Shown: positions 1-9,524, numbered from the stretch's first letter. The stretch is DNA of 64,000 nt from Terriglobus roseus (GCF_900102185.1 NZ_LT629690.1:620001-684000); one strand, 5' to 3'. Notes: a model not told the origin generated them from the sequence alone. A program made the numbers and translations.

Positions 1-99
1 ATCCGTCGCATCCGTTCGCGTGAAACGGACAACCTGACGGACAAGATGTTGTCTGTAATGCGTAATGCCTTCGGCGGTCACGCCATGAAGAAGGAGTAG
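1..99 (+). CDS. gnd: 6-phosphogluconate dehydrogenase, C-terminal end (partial)
   Basis: Only the last 32 codons are in the window. The frame is open from base 1 to a TAG at 97-99 and ends in NAFGGHAMKKE, which resembles the FGGH-x-V-K-K tail of decarboxylating 6-phosphogluconate dehydrogenases of the GndA/YqeC type. That enzyme oxidises 6-phosphogluconate to ribulose 5-phosphate with loss of CO2. The following genes zwf, pgl and glk supply the earlier steps of the same pathway, which supports the call. The family assignment rests on a short tail plus context, so it is probable rather than certain. Confidence 0.7.
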   Translation: MRRIRSRETDNLTDKMLSVMRNAFGGHAMKKE

Positions 100-221
100 T
101 TCGTCTACTGGAGCAGTATTTGAGCGCATTCCCATGAATCCGGCGAGGCCGCCATGCGCTCTAAACAACAAACAAGACTGCGGCGGCCTTTCGCAGCAAG
201 AATTGAAGAAGGATTGAACCC

Positions 222-1754
222 ATGGCAACAACCGGTATCAATGTTTCCCCAGAGCAGGTGGAAGCGAACAAGTGCAAGGAAAGCATTCCGGAGCCTTGCA
301 TCGTTGTGATTTTTGGCGCTTCGGGCGACCTGACGAAGCGTAAGCTGCTGCCTGCGCTCTATCACCTAGAGCAGGCAAATCTTCTGCCTGAAAATTTTGC
401 GGTTGTCGGCGTGGCTCGTCGCGACCTCTCTGCTACCTTTGCGCCGGACATGAAGGACGGCATCCTGAAGGGCGGCGGCGTTGACGAGAAGGAAGAGAAA
501 CTCGGCAAGTTCATTGACCGCGTGAAGTACTTCGCCACCGAGTTCGACAACGACGAAGGTTTCGAGAAGCTGAAGGCTTATCTCGCCGACCTGGACAAGC
601 AGTTTGGCACCAAGGGCAACCGCCTGTTCTACCTTGCTGTTGCCCCTGAGTTCTTCGCAGACATCACGCACCGTCTGGGCAACCACGGCATGACCGGCGA
701 AGACGGCGACCACTGGGTTCGCGTCATCATCGAGAAGCCCTTCGGTACGGACCTTGAGAGCGCGAAGAAGCTCAACTCTGAGATCAACCAGGTACTCAAG
801 GAAGATCAGATCTTCCGCATCGACCACTACCTGGGTAAGGAGACGGTTCAGAACATCCTCGTCTTCCGCTTCGGCAATGGAATCTTTGAGCCCATCTGGA
901 ACCGTAACTACATCGACCACATCCAGATCACCGCTGCGGAATCCATCGGCATTGAAGGCCGCGGACCGTTCTACGAGGCAGCCGGTGCTCTGCGTGACGT
1001 TCTTCAGAACCACGTGATGGAAGTGCTTAGCTTCGTTGCCATGGAACCGCCAGACGTCTTTGAGTCGGCTCCTGTGCGCATCGAGAAGCTGAAGGTTTGG
1101 AAGGCGATCAGCCCCATCCCAGTCGAGAACACAGCACGTGGCCAGTATGGTCCGGGCAATGTCGATGGCGAGGACGTAAAGGGCTATCGCCAGGAAGATC
1201 GCGTCAGCCCCGAATCGCAGACGGAGACGTTTGCTGCGATGAAGCTGGAGATCGACAACTGGCGTTGGGCTGGTGTGCCGTTCTACATTCGCGCAGGCAA
1301 GCGCCTGAAGACGCGTGTGACGGAAGTGGTCATCACCTTCAAGCGTCCTCCGCTGCACATCTTCCAGGGTTCTGGCGCTGGTGCAGAGCAGCTTGAGCCG
1401 AACGTTCTCACGCTGCGCATTCAGCCGGATGACGGCATCAAGCTGAAGTTCGGTGCGAAGATTCCTGGACCGACGACGAACATTGCACAGGTGAACATGA
1501 ACTTCTCCTATGCTGAGGCATTCGGTAAGTCGTCCGCCAATGGCTATGAGCGTCTGCTGTTGGACGCCATGCTGGGCGATGGAACGCTGTTCGCAGAGCG
1601 TGAAGGCGTAGAGACCACATGGGCTCTGATGACGCCGATCCTCGAAGCGTGGAAGGCTCAGAAGAAGGACTTCCCGAACTACGATGCTGGTTCGTGGGGC
1701 CCGAAGGAAGCAGATGAACTGCTGGAGCGCGATGGACGCGCATGGCAGGCCTAA
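222..1754 (+). CDS. zwf: Glucose-6-phosphate 1-dehydrogenase
   Basis: This cytoplasmic enzyme oxidises glucose 6-phosphate to 6-phosphogluconolactone and makes NADPH, the entry step of the oxidative pentose phosphate pathway. The 510-residue protein has the usual family length. The Rossmann dinucleotide motif FGASGDLTKRK begins near residue 31, EKPFG is at 171-175, and the signature RIDHYLGKE is at 199-207 with the catalytic His in it. The ATG at 222 has AAGGA about ten bases upstream. It lies 122 bp after the gnd end and is closed by a strong terminator, so gnd and zwf may share a transcript while pgl starts separately. Confidence 0.97.
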   Translation: MATTGINVSPEQVEANKCKESIPEPCIVVIFGASGDLTKRKLLPALYHLEQANLLPENFAVVGVARRDLSATFAPDMKDGILKGGGVDEKEEKLGKFIDRVKYFATEFDNDEGFEKLKAYLADLDKQFGTKGNRLFYLAVAPEFFADITHRLGNHGMTGEDGDHWVRVIIEKPFGTDLESAKKLNSEINQVLKEDQIFRIDHYLGKETVQNILVFRFGNGIFEPIWNRNYIDHIQITAAESIGIEGRGPFYEAAGALRDVLQNHVMEVLSFVAMEPPDVFESAPVRIEKLKVWKAISPIPVENTARGQYGPGNVDGEDVKGYRQEDRVSPESQTETFAAMKLEIDNWRWAGVPFYIRAGKRLKTRVTEVVITFKRPPLHIFQGSGAGAEQLEPNVLTLRIQPDDGIKLKFGAKIPGPTTNIAQVNMNFSYAEAFGKSSANGYERLLLDAMLGDGTLFAEREGVETTWALMTPILEAWKAQKKDFPNYDAGSWGPKEADELLERDGRAWQA

Positions 1755-1769
1755 CTAACGGAACAGGAG

Positions 1770-1806
1770 CGGGCGCTGATGAAATCTCATCAGCGCCCGT
1801 TTTCTT
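1770..1806 (+). terminator. Intrinsic terminator after zwf
   Basis: A 13-bp perfect stem (1770-1782 with 1787-1799, core GGGCGCTGATGA) closes a four-base loop and is followed by GTTTTCTTT. It sits 15 bases past the zwf stop codon. Confidence 0.9.
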
Positions 1807-1833
1807 TGTGCGGAGCTTGAAGCTGTGGTGTCG

Positions 1834-1856
1834 TCATTCTGTTTTGCTCAGGATGA
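1834..1856. repeat. Small REP-like hairpin
   Basis: TCATTCTG at 1834-1841 pairs with CAGGATGA at 1849-1856, allowing one G-T pair. The sequence resembles the short TCATCCTGAG-type intergenic repeats familiar from Acidobacteria genomes. Only one copy was noticed here, so calling it a repeat is inference. Confidence 0.3.
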
Positions 1857-1912
1857 AGTCCTAGACTATCTCGCAGCGTGGCGACGCATCCGAAGAATAG
1901 AAGGAACAAGAA

Positions 1913-2713
1913 ATGCCAAGAAAAACGATTGCCGATTATCTTGTCTACGACACGCCGCAACGGCTGGCACACGCAGCAGCAGAAGTCTTTGCGAAGTATG
2001 CCGCAGATGGTGTCGCAGCGCGTGGCGTGGCGCGTATCGCTATCAGTGGAGGCAGCACCCCGAAACGCATGCTCGCTCTGCTGGCGGAGGAGCCATTCCG
2101 TTCACAGATCGACTGGGAAAGGCTGCGTCTTTACTGGGTGGATGAGCGCTGCGTTCCGGCGGATCACGCAGACTCCAACTATCGCATGACGCGAGAGCAG
2201 TTGCTGAGCAAGGTGCCGTTCGCCGAAGAGAACGTGTTTCGCATGGAAGGCGAACTGAATCCTGAGGATGCCGCTTCGCGTTACGAAGCGACGCTGCGCA
2301 ACAGCTTCCGATTGGAAGGCGCAGAGGCTCCTGCGTTCGACCTTGTATTACTCGGCATGGGCGACGATGGTCACACCGCGTCGATCTTCCCGAACACGTC
2401 GGCGATTGATGCGATGGGAACGTTGGTTGCCGCGAACCACGTGCCGCAGAAGGATTCCTGGCGCATTACGCTGACATGGCCGGTGATCAATCATGGCCGT
2501 CGCGTGGTGTTTCTGGTTGAGGGCCAGGCCAAGGCGGAGGTGCTGCGCGAGGTTCTTTTGGGCGGATATGATCCAGATCGACTTCCCGCGCAACTCATTC
2601 GGCCTGAAAATGGACAGATTGGACTCTTGCTGGATGCCGAGGCCGCAAGGCGGCTGCCGAAGTCAGGCAAACACGGTGATGCGGAGACAGGAACTCTGGA
2701 GCTGACACGATGA
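1913..2713 (+). CDS. pgl: 6-phosphogluconolactonase
   Basis: This enzyme hydrolyses 6-phosphogluconolactone to 6-phosphogluconate, linking zwf to gnd. The 266-residue protein belongs to the DevB/SOL family: AISGGSTPKRML is near residues 43-54, WVDERCVP near 75-82, and GMGDDGHTASIFPNT near 147-161, where the His is the expected general acid/base. AAGGA precedes the ATG by eight bases. The stop codon overlaps the glk start by four bases (ATGA at 2710-2713), which implies translational coupling. Confidence 0.95.
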   Translation: MPRKTIADYLVYDTPQRLAHAAAEVFAKYAADGVAARGVARIAISGGSTPKRMLALLAEEPFRSQIDWERLRLYWVDERCVPADHADSNYRMTREQLLSKVPFAEENVFRMEGELNPEDAASRYEATLRNSFRLEGAEAPAFDLVLLGMGDDGHTASIFPNTSAIDAMGTLVAANHVPQKDSWRITLTWPVINHGRRVVFLVEGQAKAEVLREVLLGGYDPDRLPAQLIRPENGQIGLLLDAEAARRLPKSGKHGDAETGTLELTR

Positions 2714-3756
2714 TTCTTGCAGGCGATGTAGGTGGCACTAAGGTTGATCTTGCTTTATATAGCTTCACAGGCGGTGAGGTGCAGATGGTCTGCAACAAGA
2801 AGTATCCCGCCGCGGGCTATGCCGGTCTGCAGGATGTAGTACAGGAATTTCTCGATGATCCCGGAATTGCTCCGGGCGTTGAGAAAGAGGTAGTGGCTGC
2901 GTGCTTTGGCTGTCCTGGGCCGGTGAAGGATGGTCATCTGAAGCTGACCAATCTGCCGTGGGAGCTCGATGCTCGTGAGTTGTCGAAGGGACTGGGCATT
3001 GAACACATCTTCCTGATCAACGATCTGGAAGCGAACGGCTACGGCGTTGCAGAGCTTGGCCCGGACCAGATTTGTGAATTGGAAGCAGGCGATAAATCCG
3101 CTCTGGGACATCGCGCGCTCGTTTCTCCGGGCACCGGTCTTGGAGAAGCTCTGCTTGTCTGGAACCCATTGGCTCGTCGGCACTTCCCACTGCCTTCTGA
3201 AGGTGGCCATGTGGATTGGGCTCCGCGCAATCCGCTTGAGATTGAATTGCTCGAGTATCTGTTGAAGACGTTGAATGGTCGTGTATCCACAGAGCGCGTT
3301 GTTAGCGGTCTGGGCTTAAAGAACATCTACGAATTTCTGCGCGACGCGAAGAAGATGGAAGAGCCCAAGTGGCTGCGTGATCGGATGGCGACTGAAGATC
3401 CGAACTTTGTTATCGGCACCACGGGCGAGGATGGTTCGTGTGAGCTGACAGCGAAGGTGCTGGAGATGTTCAGCGCATCTCTTGGTGCAGAGTGCGGCAA
3501 CATGGGATTGAAGCTGCTGGCTGCTGGCGGTATCTATCTTGGTGGTGGCATTCCGCCGAAGATTCTTAAGACGCTGAAGTCTGGACCGTTCCGTGAAGCA
3601 TTGTTGGATAAGGGACGGCTATCTCCACTGCTGCATACGATGCCGGTGCGCGTCATTCTTGAAGACAAGTGCGCGCTCATTGGTGCTGCGGCATTTGCAG
3701 AAGCTCGTGCTGCAGAGATCAGCGGGCACAGCGAGCGCGCTGCTTCGCAGGCATAA
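2710..3756 (+). CDS. glk: Glucokinase (ROK-unrelated Glk family)
   Basis: This enzyme phosphorylates glucose to glucose 6-phosphate with ATP and so feeds zwf. The 348-residue protein starts with the phosphate-binding segment AGDVGGTKVDLALY (residues 4-17), followed by CFGCPGPVKDG, LINDLEANGYG and SPGTGLGEALL, and AGGIYLGGGIPPK in the C-terminal lobe, all typical of bacterial Glk. Its start overlaps the end of pgl, and a terminator follows. The protein has an internal stretch near residues 205-240 that looks slightly extended compared with the E. coli enzyme. Confidence 0.93.
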   Translation: MILAGDVGGTKVDLALYSFTGGEVQMVCNKKYPAAGYAGLQDVVQEFLDDPGIAPGVEKEVVAACFGCPGPVKDGHLKLTNLPWELDARELSKGLGIEHIFLINDLEANGYGVAELGPDQICELEAGDKSALGHRALVSPGTGLGEALLVWNPLARRHFPLPSEGGHVDWAPRNPLEIELLEYLLKTLNGRVSTERVVSGLGLKNIYEFLRDAKKMEEPKWLRDRMATEDPNFVIGTTGEDGSCELTAKVLEMFSASLGAECGNMGLKLLAAGGIYLGGGIPPKILKTLKSGPFREALLDKGRLSPLLHTMPVRVILEDKCALIGAAAFAEARAAEISGHSERAASQA

Positions 3757-3780
3757 AACAACAACCCAAGTTATCAACAA

Positions 3781-3826
3781 CACAAAGCGTGAGCGGCGTA
3801 AATCGTCGCTCACGCTTTGTGCTTTT
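3781..3826 (+). terminator. Intrinsic terminator after glk
   Basis: A 15-bp perfect stem pairs 3781-3795 (starting CACAAAGCGTGAGCG) with 3807-3821. It is followed by CTTTTTAA and closes the pgl-glk unit. Confidence 0.9.
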
Positions 3827-3845
3827 TAACGGCGATGTGAATCGT

Positions 3846-3876
3846 TTGTTGTGCAGGGTGTCGGATTATTGATAAT
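3846..3876 (+). promoter_or_regulatory. Possible promoter of the TonB receptor gene
   Basis: TTGTTG at 3846-3851 and GATAAT at 3871-3876 resemble -35 and -10 boxes. The 19-base spacing is longer than ideal. The site lies between the glk terminator and the receptor start, so a promoter is expected here, but these exact boxes are only a guess. Confidence 0.25.
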
Positions 3877-3933
3877 TATCCACCCCCAACAGGAACCCCC
3901 TTTTCACACTGAACGATGTTTGGAGAGCCGTTA

Positions 3934-6900
3934 ATGTTTCAACGCAAAGTTCCACTTGCGATTGCCTGCGTATTTGCAGGCGTTTTCGCTGCGCACGCTC
4001 AGGAGTATCGCGGTACGCTGAGCGGCACTATTACTGACGCTGCAGGCTACAAGATCCCCAATGCTCAAGTAGAAGCAAAGAGCCCACAGCAGACCTACAC
4101 CATCAAGAGCGATGCAGGTGGCCACTTCCTCATTCCGTTCGTGCAACCCAGCACGTACGTCGTGACGATCAAGGCAGATGGCTTTACCAGCAGGATTTAC
4201 AACAACGTTGTTGTTTCGGTCTCTGGAAGCGTTGACCTTCCCACCAAGCTCGATGCTGGCGCCTCTGACACCGTCTCTGTTTCTACACAAGACTTTCAGT
4301 TAGAAACGCAGGATGCTTCGTCCGGCACTGTAATGGATCCGGAGAAGGTGCAGAACCTTCCTTTGAATGGTCGTCAGGTGTACCAGTTGATGGCACTGAC
4401 GCCAGGTGTTCGTTTCACTACTACTACGTTCGGAGCCAGCGGAAACTCCGGTACTCGCGGATGGGACGTAACTAACGCTTACACCATTAACGGCGCACCG
4501 GGCACCACGAATCAGTTCCTGTTGAACGGCGCACCAGTATCTATTCAGAATGGTGGTAGTTCTGGTTCCTGGACCATCTCACCCACCATTGATGCTGTGC
4601 AGGAGTTCAAGGTGATGACGGTCACCTTCGATGCGCAGTACGGCCGTGTGGGCGGCGGCGCGATGAATACCATCTTGAAGTCTGGTACCAATGGCTTCCA
4701 TGGCACGGCCTATGACTTCTGGCGCAACTCCGTTCTGGATGCCAACACATTCACTGTGAACCAGTCCGGCGGAGCTAAGCCATATCACAATCAACATCAA
4801 TACGGTTTCACTGTCGGTGGCCCCATCCTGAAGAACAAGGCATTCTTCTTCTTCAGCTTTGAAGGCTGGCGTGAAGTACTGCCTGCTCCTGTTCTCACCA
4901 CTGTGCCCAGGGCAGATATGTTGCCCGGAGCGGATGGCAGCGTCAATCTGACGAACTACCTGAATGCCGCTGGAAAAACCAACGGCATCTATGATCCAGA
5001 GACTGCTGTCTGTGCGAACAACAGCAATCCTTGCAATACCTACACACGTTCCAAGTTCGCTAACAACACCATTCCAGCGGCGCGTATCAGTCCCGTTGGT
5101 GTCGCTGTTCTTAAGTTGTACCCGGCTCCCAATCTGCCTGGATATCAGAACAACTATCTCTTCACCGGTAGGGATGCGTACAAATACACCATGCCCATCA
5201 CCCGTCTGGATTACAACCTGACGGATCGAACACGTCTCTACGCCATCTTCACTCAGTGGTCTGGATATGAGAATCGCAATAACAGCGGTCTTCCGGGGCC
5301 AGCGGCTACCGGCAATTTCGGTAATCATCGCGAAGACTGGACTTCAGTACTCGATCTGACGCACACCATCTCCAACAACATGGTTGCCGATGCTCGCGTG
5401 TCCTGGAACCGCTATTGGAACCCGTCTCCATCCGGTGCGGTGGCTGCTGGAAGCGCCACGCTTACACCGGGTGATCTGGGCTTGACGATGCCTTCCATCC
5501 CCACCACCAGCCGCAATCTGGCACCCACATTCAGCTTCAGTGAAACGCTGCCCACTGCGGTTGGCAACGTGGTGAGTCAGACGATCTTTGAAACGTATGA
5601 CATCGGCCCATCCATCACGCATACCATCGGCCGTCATTCGTTGCATTACGGTGGCGAGTTCTCCTGGTATCACGATGTTGCTTCAGGCATCGGTCAGCCG
5701 AATGGAACCTTCGCGTTCAACACTGGATTTACGCAGCAGAACTATCAAAAGGCCAACAATGATGGCTCGTCTGTCGCAGCTGCGCTTCTTGGTATTCCGT
5801 CCAGCGGCAGCGTGCAGTGGAACCAGCAACTGTATGAGAGCTACAAGTATTACGGCGCGTACTTCCAGGACAACTGGAAGGCGACGGAACATCTTTCTCT
5901 CAACCTGGGTATTCGTTGGGACAATGAAACCAGCCCGCGCGATCGTCACGATCGTCTTCTAGCTGGCGTTTGCTTCACCTGCGCAAATCCGATCAATAGC
6001 TCCGTAAGTCTGCCATCTGTGTTGCCCAATGGGGCATCACCCGTATCAGTGATGTATGGCACGGCGCAGTTCTCCAGCAGCTCGCTGTCGTCGTATGTAA
6101 ACAACACGCAGTTCTGGCAGCCGAAGTTTGGCTTCTCTTATAGCCCGAATCGCAGAATGGTTATTCACGGCGGCTATGCGCTCTCGAAGGCATTCGGCAT
6201 CGAACTGGGCGCGTCGTCTCCGTTTAACCAGACCACGTCGTACAACGCGTCTGCGGATAACAATCTGCATCCGCTGTATACGTTCAAGAACGGAAATCCC
6301 TATCCGAGTGGTGCGCAGGCTCCGGCAGGTACCAGCCTTGGTGGTCTGGCTCTTGTTGGTAACACCATCAGCATTGATCAGCGCGAACACAAGGTTCCCA
6401 TTGTGCAGCAGTGGACCCTTGGTATCGAGCAGGTGATTGCGGGTGGCTTGAAGATCAACCTGGCTTACGTAGGTACGCACGCATATCACTTGCGTGTGGG
6501 TGGAAGAAATCTGAATGGACTCAATCCTTCGGACTACTCCAAGGGCTTTGCCGACAATTCCTACCTCAATCAGCTCGTTCCCAATCCGTTCTATGGTGTG
6601 TTGCCTACCACTACGTCGCTGGGTGCAAACTCGACGATTGCAGCGAAGTATCTGATGGTGCCGTATCCGCAGTTTTATGGAAGCGTCAACGTCAATACGG
6701 ATGCAGGCGGTTTCAGCAACTATCACTCATTGCAGGCAAAGGCTGAGAAGCGATTCAGTTCTTCGCGTTCTGCGTTTGGTGGCATCAGCATGCTGAGTTC
6801 GTTTACGTGGTCCAAGCTGATGGATGCCATAAGCCGTCTTAACAACACCGGCGCTGGTCTGGTCGATCCAAGACCGTATTACGGTATCGATTCTGGCGAT

Positions 6901-7482
6901 CGTGCCTGGACCTTCGCACTCAGTGGACTGTATAACCTGCCATTCGGCCATGGTGCAGCGTACTTCAGCAGCGCCAATCGTTATGTGGATGGCGTGATTG
7001 GTGGATGGCAGCTGGACTGGACGATGCAGCACCAGGGCGGTACGCCCATCGCCTACCCCAATGGATACAACTACACCTGCGGAAACTTCAACATTGTTCC
7101 CACACAGCGCAGCTATAAGAGCTATCTGAACAACAGCAATCCGAGTTGCTTTAGCAACTTCCCGGCGTTCAGCACGGTCACACTACCGCCGTACACCACG
7201 GCAGTTCGTGCGCCGTACGCTCCACAGGTTGCGTTGGGTCTTGAGAAGAAGTGGACCATCCATGAGAGTGTGAAGTTCCAGTTGAAGGCAGAAGCATTCA
7301 ATGCAATGAACACACCTATCTTCCCTGGACCAAGCACCAGCAGTCCCACGGCCGCACCTACGCGTAATCCAGCAGTAGCTGATCCGAATGCTCCCGGTGC
7401 ATGGAGTGGCTACGGAACGATTGGCAACACGCAGCAGAATTTCCCGCGGCAATATCAGTTGTCAGGTAAGGTCTTCTTTTAA
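3934..7482 (+). CDS. TonB-dependent receptor, Oar-like, with carboxypeptidase regulatory domain
   Basis: This is a predicted outer-membrane barrel for uptake of a large nutrient. I place the start at the ATG at 3934 because GGAGA lies eight bases before it and a clean signal peptide follows (MFQRKVPLAIACVFAGVFAAHAQ). An ATG 18 bases earlier is in frame but less likely. The mature protein begins with a CarbopepD_reg_2-type beta sandwich (about residues 25-105), then a plug region (LPLNGRQVYQLMALTPGV) and a long barrel ending in aromatic VFF, as expected for outer-membrane insertion. At 1182 residues it fits the Acidobacteria Oar-like family. The substrate cannot be read from the sequence. It appears monocistronic. 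Confidence 0.92.
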   Translation: MFQRKVPLAIACVFAGVFAAHAQEYRGTLSGTITDAAGYKIPNAQVEAKSPQQTYTIKSDAGGHFLIPFVQPSTYVVTIKADGFTSRIYNNVVVSVSGSVDLPTKLDAGASDTVSVSTQDFQLETQDASSGTVMDPEKVQNLPLNGRQVYQLMALTPGVRFTTTTFGASGNSGTRGWDVTNAYTINGAPGTTNQFLLNGAPVSIQNGGSSGSWTISPTIDAVQEFKVMTVTFDAQYGRVGGGAMNTILKSGTNGFHGTAYDFWRNSVLDANTFTVNQSGGAKPYHNQHQYGFTVGGPILKNKAFFFFSFEGWREVLPAPVLTTVPRADMLPGADGSVNLTNYLNAAGKTNGIYDPETAVCANNSNPCNTYTRSKFANNTIPAARISPVGVAVLKLYPAPNLPGYQNNYLFTGRDAYKYTMPITRLDYNLTDRTRLYAIFTQWSGYENRNNSGLPGPAATGNFGNHREDWTSVLDLTHTISNNMVADARVSWNRYWNPSPSGAVAAGSATLTPGDLGLTMPSIPTTSRNLAPTFSFSETLPTAVGNVVSQTIFETYDIGPSITHTIGRHSLHYGGEFSWYHDVASGIGQPNGTFAFNTGFTQQNYQKANNDGSSVAAALLGIPSSGSVQWNQQLYESYKYYGAYFQDNWKATEHLSLNLGIRWDNETSPRDRHDRLLAGVCFTCANPINSSVSLPSVLPNGASPVSVMYGTAQFSSSSLSSYVNNTQFWQPKFGFSYSPNRRMVIHGGYALSKAFGIELGASSPFNQTTSYNASADNNLHPLYTFKNGNPYPSGAQAPAGTSLGGLALVGNTISIDQREHKVPIVQQWTLGIEQVIAGGLKINLAYVGTHAYHLRVGGRNLNGLNPSDYSKGFADNSYLNQLVPNPFYGVLPTTTSLGANSTIAAKYLMVPYPQFYGSVNVNTDAGGFSNYHSLQAKAEKRFSSSRSAFGGISMLSSFTWSKLMDAISRLNNTGAGLVDPRPYYGIDSGDRAWTFALSGLYNLPFGHGAAYFSSANRYVDGVIGGWQLDWTMQHQGGTPIAYPNGYNYTCGNFNIVPTQRSYKSYLNNSNPSCFSNFPAFSTVTLPPYTTAVRAPYAPQVALGLEKKWTIHESVKFQLKAEAFNAMNTPIFPGPSTSSPTAAPTRNPAVADPNAPGAWSGYGTIGNTQQNFPRQYQLSGKVFF

Positions 7483-7494
7483 ATTGTTGTCTTC

Positions 7495-7544
7495 GCGAAC
7501 AGGAAAGGGAGGCATCCGTGAGGGTGTCTCCCTTTTCTGTTCGC
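7495..7544. terminator. Long inverted repeat after the TonB receptor gene
   Basis: A 17-bp perfect stem pairs 7495-7511 with 7528-7544 (core GCGAACAGGAAAGGGAG). No clear T-run follows it on the plus strand. It lies 12 bases past the stop codon and probably terminates or stabilises the receptor transcript. Confidence 0.6.
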
Positions 7545-7579
7545 ACATAAACAAGGCCGGTGCGTTTCCGCACCGGCCT
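7545..7579 (-). terminator. Hairpin downstream of the Tyr/Pro-rich gene
   Basis: An 11-bp GC-rich stem (7554-7564 with 7569-7579, AGGCCGGTGCG) with a four-base loop is followed on the minus strand by TTGTTT. It sits 37 bases beyond the end of the minus-strand gene at 7617. Confidence 0.6.
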
Positions 7580-7616
7580 GAACATTGTTCTCAATCGAAA
7601 TCGTTAGCGATTGTAA

Positions 7617-7934
7617 TTACCGGCGATAACCGCCGCGGTAGTATCCGCCACCGTAGGGGCGTGCATAAGGACGACCGTAGTAGGGGCGTGGGCCGTAATA
7701 AGGACGCGGGCCATAGTATGCCGGGCCGTAGTAAGGGTAGCCATAGTACGGATAGGGCCGTACATAGCGGGGGCCGTAGTAGCCGCTGTAATAACCGCCA
7801 TACACCGGGCCGGTGCCAATGCTTACGCCGAAACCGACGCGCTGCGCCTCTGCCTTATGCGGTGCTGCGAATAACAGCGCACCAGCAAGGGCTGCGCCCG
7901 TAACCAATTTTGCAATCGTCGTCTTCAAGCTCAT
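7617..7934 (-). CDS. Small secreted Tyr/Gly/Pro-rich protein
   Basis: I do not recognise a named function. The ATG at 7934 is chosen because GAGGTGA lies six bases upstream and a signal peptide follows at once (MSLKTTIAKLVTGAALAGALLFAAPHKAEAQ). The predicted mature part, about 75 residues, is nearly all Y, G, P and R in loose repeats such as YYGPRPYYG. Such proteins are probably exported and may associate with the envelope or matrix. The composition suggests a disordered, sticky polypeptide. An upstream in-frame start (7991) exists but has no ribosome site. It is transcribed convergently to the TonB receptor gene. Confidence 0.75.
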   Translation of the reverse strand: MSLKTTIAKLVTGAALAGALLFAAPHKAEAQRVGFGVSIGTGPVYGGYYSGYYGPRYVRPYPYYGYPYYGPAYYGPRPYYGPRPYYGRPYARPYGGGYYRGGYRR

Positions 7935-8078
7935 CACGTCACCTCTTCTTCGCGTCATCGTCACGCTTTGGTTCGCGTGTTCTCTGCGCACGTTGGTAGG
8001 AACACAGTTGCTGCAAAAGTGTTGCGCTCGCGATGTGGAAATCGCGAGCGCATGATGTTGATGGGGTTGTAAGTGGTT

Positions 8079-9524
8079 TTATGCGTGACTCTTCTGCGTA
8101 TCTTCCACGGCCTGGGCAACTCGTAGTAGCTTGCCTTCCTGAAAGTGTCCTGCAAGTAATTGCACGCCGATGGGCAACCCATCCTTTGTTTCACCGCAGG
8201 GAACACTGATACCACAGATGCCCGCAAGCGAGGCAGCCACTGTATAGATGTCTGCGAGATACATGCTGATGGGATCGTCTGTCTTTTCGCCGAGCTTCCA
8301 TGCTGGTGTGGGCGTCATGGGAGCGACGATGGCATCCACATCGGCGAAGGCCTTTACAAAGTCCTGCGCGATGAGTGTGCGCACCTGCTGCGCCTTGCGG
8401 TAGTACGCATCGTAGTAACCCGCCGAAAGCGAATACGTGCCGAGCAGAATACGGCGCTTCACCTCTGCACCGAAGCCCTCTTCGCGGCTCTCGCGGTACA
8501 GCGTGGAGAGGTTCTTTACGTTGTCTGCGCGATGACCATAACGTACGCCGTCAAAACGCGAGAGGTTGCTGCTGGCTTCTGCTGTTGCCAACACGTAGTA
8601 CGTGGGCACAGCGTATTCGGTATGTGGCAAGCTGATCTGCTTGATGGTGCAGCCCTGCGCCTTTAGGCCTTCGATGACCTTCTCTACCGCCGCACGAATC
8701 TCTGCGTCGAGGCCTTCCGCGAAGTATTCCTTCGGAACACCAATCGTCATGCCTGCAATGGGCTTCTTCGATTCCGCAACGTAGTCGCTCAGCGGTTCCT
8801 GTGAGCTGGTGGCGTCCATGGTGTCAGGACCCGCGAGGACACCGAGTACGGTGGCAACGTCTTCTACGGAATGCGCCATGGGGCCAACGCGATCCAGTGA
8901 GCTGGCGAAGGCGATCAGACCGTAGCGCGAGATGCGTCCGTAGGTTGGCAAGAGACCAACGACTCCGCAGAAGGCTGCTGGCTGACGAACCGAGCCACCC
9001 GTGTCTGTACCGAGAGAGATGGAGCAGAAGTCCGCAGCGACTGCCGCCGCAGAACCACCCGATGATCCACCGGGAACGCGGTCCAGAGCACGCGGGTTGC
9101 GCACAATGCCGTAGGCGCTGTTTTCATTGCTGCCGCCCATCGCAAACTCGTCGCAATTCAGTTTGCCCAACAGCAGTGCGCCGGCTGCGTCGAGTTTGGC
9201 AACGGCAGTGGCGTCGTACGGTGGGTGGTAGTTCTTCAGGATGGCCGAACCAGCAGTGGCTGGTGCGCCGACCATGGTGAGCACGTCCTTAATGCCAATG
9301 GGAATGCCTGCAAGCGGAGGAAGTTTCGTACCGGTCTTCACCAGTTCGTCGATGTGTTCGGCCTGACGCAACGCACGCTCTTCCGCCAGCGAGAGAAAGC
9401 TGTTGATCTCCTGTCCGGCAATCTGGTCGCCGGTGCGAATGCGCGAGAGGTAATCCGCTGCAATGGCGGAAGCCGTGGTCTTGCCGCTGAGAATAGCGGC
9501 TCGAATTTCTGGAATGGTCTTCAT
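8079..9524 (-). CDS. gatA: Asp-tRNA(Asn)/Glu-tRNA(Gln) amidotransferase subunit A
   Basis: GatA releases ammonia from glutamine and passes it to GatB for amidation of mischarged Glu-tRNA(Gln) or Asp-tRNA(Asn). The 481-residue protein has the amidase signature with all three catalytic residues: Lys79 in GIPIGIKDV, Ser154 in PGGSSGGSA and Ser178 in GTDTGGS. It lies 103 bp downstream of gatC on the same strand. gatB is not in this window. Confidence 0.97.
   Translation of the reverse strand: MKTIPEIRAAILSGKTTASAIAADYLSRIRTGDQIAGQEINSFLSLAEERALRQAEHIDELVKTGTKLPPLAGIPIGIKDVLTMVGAPATAGSAILKNYHPPYDATAVAKLDAAGALLLGKLNCDEFAMGGSNENSAYGIVRNPRALDRVPGGSSGGSAAAVAADFCSISLGTDTGGSVRQPAAFCGVVGLLPTYGRISRYGLIAFASSLDRVGPMAHSVEDVATVLGVLAGPDTMDATSSQEPLSDYVAESKKPIAGMTIGVPKEYFAEGLDAEIRAAVEKVIEGLKAQGCTIKQISLPHTEYAVPTYYVLATAEASSNLSRFDGVRYGHRADNVKNLSTLYRESREEGFGAEVKRRILLGTYSLSAGYYDAYYRKAQQVRTLIAQDFVKAFADVDAIVAPMTPTPAWKLGEKTDDPISMYLADIYTVAASLAGICGISVPCGETKDGLPIGVQLLAGHFQEGKLLRVAQAVEDTQKSHA

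Noticed and set aside
366-1358. A 330-codon open frame antisense to zwf
   Set aside because: It lies wholly inside the well-supported zwf gene and shows no protein family. High-GC codon use makes long antisense frames common.
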